NCBI RefSeq assembly: GCF_001814775.1
Contig: NZ_KV817803.1
Location: 93,659 to 150,220 of the forward strand
From: Streptococcus sp. HMSC067H01
GTDB lineage: Bacteria > Bacillota > Bacilli > Lactobacillales > Streptococcaceae
Length of the DNA: 56,562 nt
Reading direction: 5' to 3'
Under the pieces are notes generated by a model. The model saw only the letters and a list, made by a program, of their open reading frames with translations. It ran no database searches and had not been told where the DNA came from. A program made the position numbers and the translations under genes. Of the stretch, positions 55,315 through 56,562 are shown in pieces. Numbering within the stretch: position 1 is the stretch's first letter; each line of letters starts with the position of its first letter.

Positions 55315-56334
55315 TTACTGTACCCATTCACCATTATAGTTGACGTAGTAGCCATCTACTTTTGTATTCACAGCTAGGGCACCTGAACTATAGGCATAGT
55401 ACCATTTACCATTAACTTGGAACCAACCTGTCTTCATGTCGCCATTACTTGCATTGAGATAATACCAAGTGGAGCCATCTTGAAGCCAGCCTGTCGCCAT
55501 AGCTCCTGATGAACGGAGGTAATACCAATAGCCATTGATAGAAGCCCAACCTGTTTTCATATCCCCATTTTCAGCGTCAAGATAATACCAAGTTGAGCCG
55601 TCTTGATACCAACCATTTGCCATAGCTCCTGATGAACGGAGATAGTACCACTTGTTACCAAGATATTGCCAACCAGTTTGCATAATACCAGTTGTTGGAT
55701 CTAGATAATACCATGGAGCAGGTTTGCTTCTATCAATGCCAAAAGTAACATGGAAATCTTGAGTCCAACCCTTAGCAACTTCACCAATTGGTAGTGGATT
55801 GTAAGAATCATCGCCAGAAATTCCTAGCTTATTTAAATAATACCAATTGCCGTCTTCATAAGTCCAACCTGTCTTTACAGCATAATTATTATCAAAATAA
55901 TAAGTTCTCTTTTCAGCAGATAGAGGATATTGTTCACCGTATACTTTTCCTGTATTTTCAGACGTTTTTGCCTCTAGTACTTGTTTATCTGTTTGTTCTA
56001 GCAAAGCACCATCTTGTCCAAAATAGTACCACTTGTGTTGAAGACCGATTTCATTAACTGGTTGGTTATCTAATAAATCATCACGATAACCTGTTCCAAG
56101 AATTTCTAAGTATTGCCATCCAACTACCATTTCTCCTTTATCACCAAAATAGTAAGTTTTTCCGTCTATTTTATGCCAATAGATTGCTTTATGATCATCT
56201 TTTACATAATATTTTCTATTATCCTTATCAACAAATTGACCACCTGTGGTATCCGCAAATACAGTATTTGTAGCTAGCAAACCAAAGAAAAATGCTGTTA
56301 GTCCAACTTGCATAGTTTTTTTTAAAAGTTTCAT
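55315..56334 (-). CDS. Choline-binding protein (CbpC/CbpJ-like)
   Basis: 339-aa secreted protein. Signal peptide 1-27 (cut near VFADTT) is followed by degenerate choline-binding-type repeats (KYYVKDDHKAIYWHKIDGKT, then YYFGDKGEMVVGW), then from about 200 five or more canonical repeats (GSTWYYLNASNGDMKTGW, GYWYYLRSSGAMATGW). The end is DGYYVNYNGEWVQ. There is no separate functional domain. In pneumococcus CbpC/CbpJ genes of this size lie beside the mevalonate operon, which matches. It is tandem with the next choline-binding protein gene. Confidence 0.88.
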   Translation of the reverse strand: MKLLKKTMQVGLTAFFFGLLATNTVFADTTGGQFVDKDNRKYYVKDDHKAIYWHKIDGKTYYFGDKGEMVVGWQYLEILGTGYRDDLLDNQPVNEIGLQHKWYYFGQDGALLEQTDKQVLEAKTSENTGKVYGEQYPLSAEKRTYYFDNNYAVKTGWTYEDGNWYYLNKLGISGDDSYNPLPIGEVAKGWTQDFHVTFGIDRSKPAPWYYLDPTTGIMQTGWQYLGNKWYYLRSSGAMANGWYQDGSTWYYLDAENGDMKTGWASINGYWYYLRSSGAMATGWLQDGSTWYYLNASNGDMKTGWFQVNGKWYYAYSSGALAVNTKVDGYYVNYNGEWVQ

Positions 56335-56351
56335 TTATATGTCCTCCAATA

Positions 56352-56562
56352 TTAAATCCACTCACCAGATGAAGCAAAGTTATAAACTTTACCATCGATA
56401 GTTTGGCTACCTGTAACCATTGCTCCAGAGGAATTGAGATAATACCAGTTTCCTCCTACTTTTGTCCAACCTGTCTTCATATCTCCATTACTTGCATTTA
56501 GGTAGTACCAAGTTGAACCATCTTTCACCCAACCAGTTGCCATGGCTCCTGATGAACGGAGA
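56352..56562 (-). CDS. Choline-binding protein, C-terminal part (cut by window edge)
   Basis: At least 69 residues of choline-binding repeats (RSSGAMATGWVKDGSTWYYL and TKVGGNWYYLNSSGAMVTGS) ending KVYNFASSGEWI. The frame stays open to the last base of the window, so the N-terminus lies outside. Only 17 nt separate its stop from the next choline-binding protein start, so the two are a tandem pair. The nucleotide sequence of its repeats is very like that of the neighbour, which suggests duplication. Confidence 0.88.
   Translation of the reverse strand, partial: LRSSGAMATGWVKDGSTWYYLNASNGDMKTGWTKVGGNWYYLNSSGAMVTGSQTIDGKVYNFASSGEWI

Overview
The window is chromosomal DNA of a mitis-group Streptococcus (S. 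mitis/S. oralis/S. pneumoniae relatives). The evidence is low-GC Firmicute gene content, three choline-binding surface proteins, a pneumococcal-type BOX repeat at the left edge, extended -10 promoters (TGnTATAAT) and many blocks that match pneumococcal gene neighbourhoods from memory. These blocks are joined in an order unlike pneumococcus, so I favour S. mitis or S. oralis.

Layout. 1-5.4 kb: asnS, an aspartate aminotransferase with a TseB-like membrane protein, an FMN reductase and an O-antigen-ligase-like membrane protein. 5.5-10 kb: birA, ackA, a ComYH-like methyltransferase and a choline-binding protein. 10-12.6 kb: pyrG and rpoE, with a GGGC-start promoter and terminator between them that fit CTP-sensing attenuation. 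12.8-16.1 kb: an ABC-2 exporter pair and a monoacylglycerol-lipase-like hydrolase. 16.2-20 kb: pheS-pheT behind a T-box. 20-30.4 kb: peptidoglycan LD-carboxypeptidase, HIT protein, M42 peptidase, two lipoproteins, BrnQ, a rhodanese/deacylase/UDG/PepV/nitroreductase block, a decayed amino-acid-binding protein and a phosphoesterase. Three near-identical 178-bp structured repeats are scattered here. 30.5-32.3 kb: an XRE regulator with three small membrane proteins, preceded by two matched operator-like palindromes.

32.4-34.2 kb is the most unusual part. A recognisable type II-A tracrRNA and two 36-nt type II-A CRISPR repeats lie here with no cas genes. Exactly between the two repeats sits a 1,479-bp piece of phage tail module (tail protein, tail-assembly chaperone, ribbon-helix-helix remnant, membrane protein, tape-measure N-terminus). 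The phage DNA starts and stops at the repeat borders, and a TGG PAM sits 30 nt inside one border. This suggests that two spacers recombined with their parent phage. One repeat and the tracrRNA are also on the same strand in single-guide order.

34.2-42.5 kb: a TDT transporter, an acyl-CoA-dehydrogenase-like protein with an AhpD-like partner, an MFS exporter, an AGCS symporter behind a glycine riboswitch, and mutS2. 42.5-48.8 kb: cvpA-zapA diverging from rnhC-lepB-recD2, then tig. 49-55.2 kb: liaFSR, the cell-envelope stress system, and the four overlapping mevalonate-pathway genes mvaK1-mvaD-mvaK2-fni. 55.3 kb to the end: two tandem choline-binding protein genes, the last cut by the window edge.

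Start sites were moved inward from the longest reading frame for birA, rpoE, pepA, the UDG, the TDT transporter, the MFS gene, zapA and liaF, where a promoter, terminator or ribosome binding site decides the matter.
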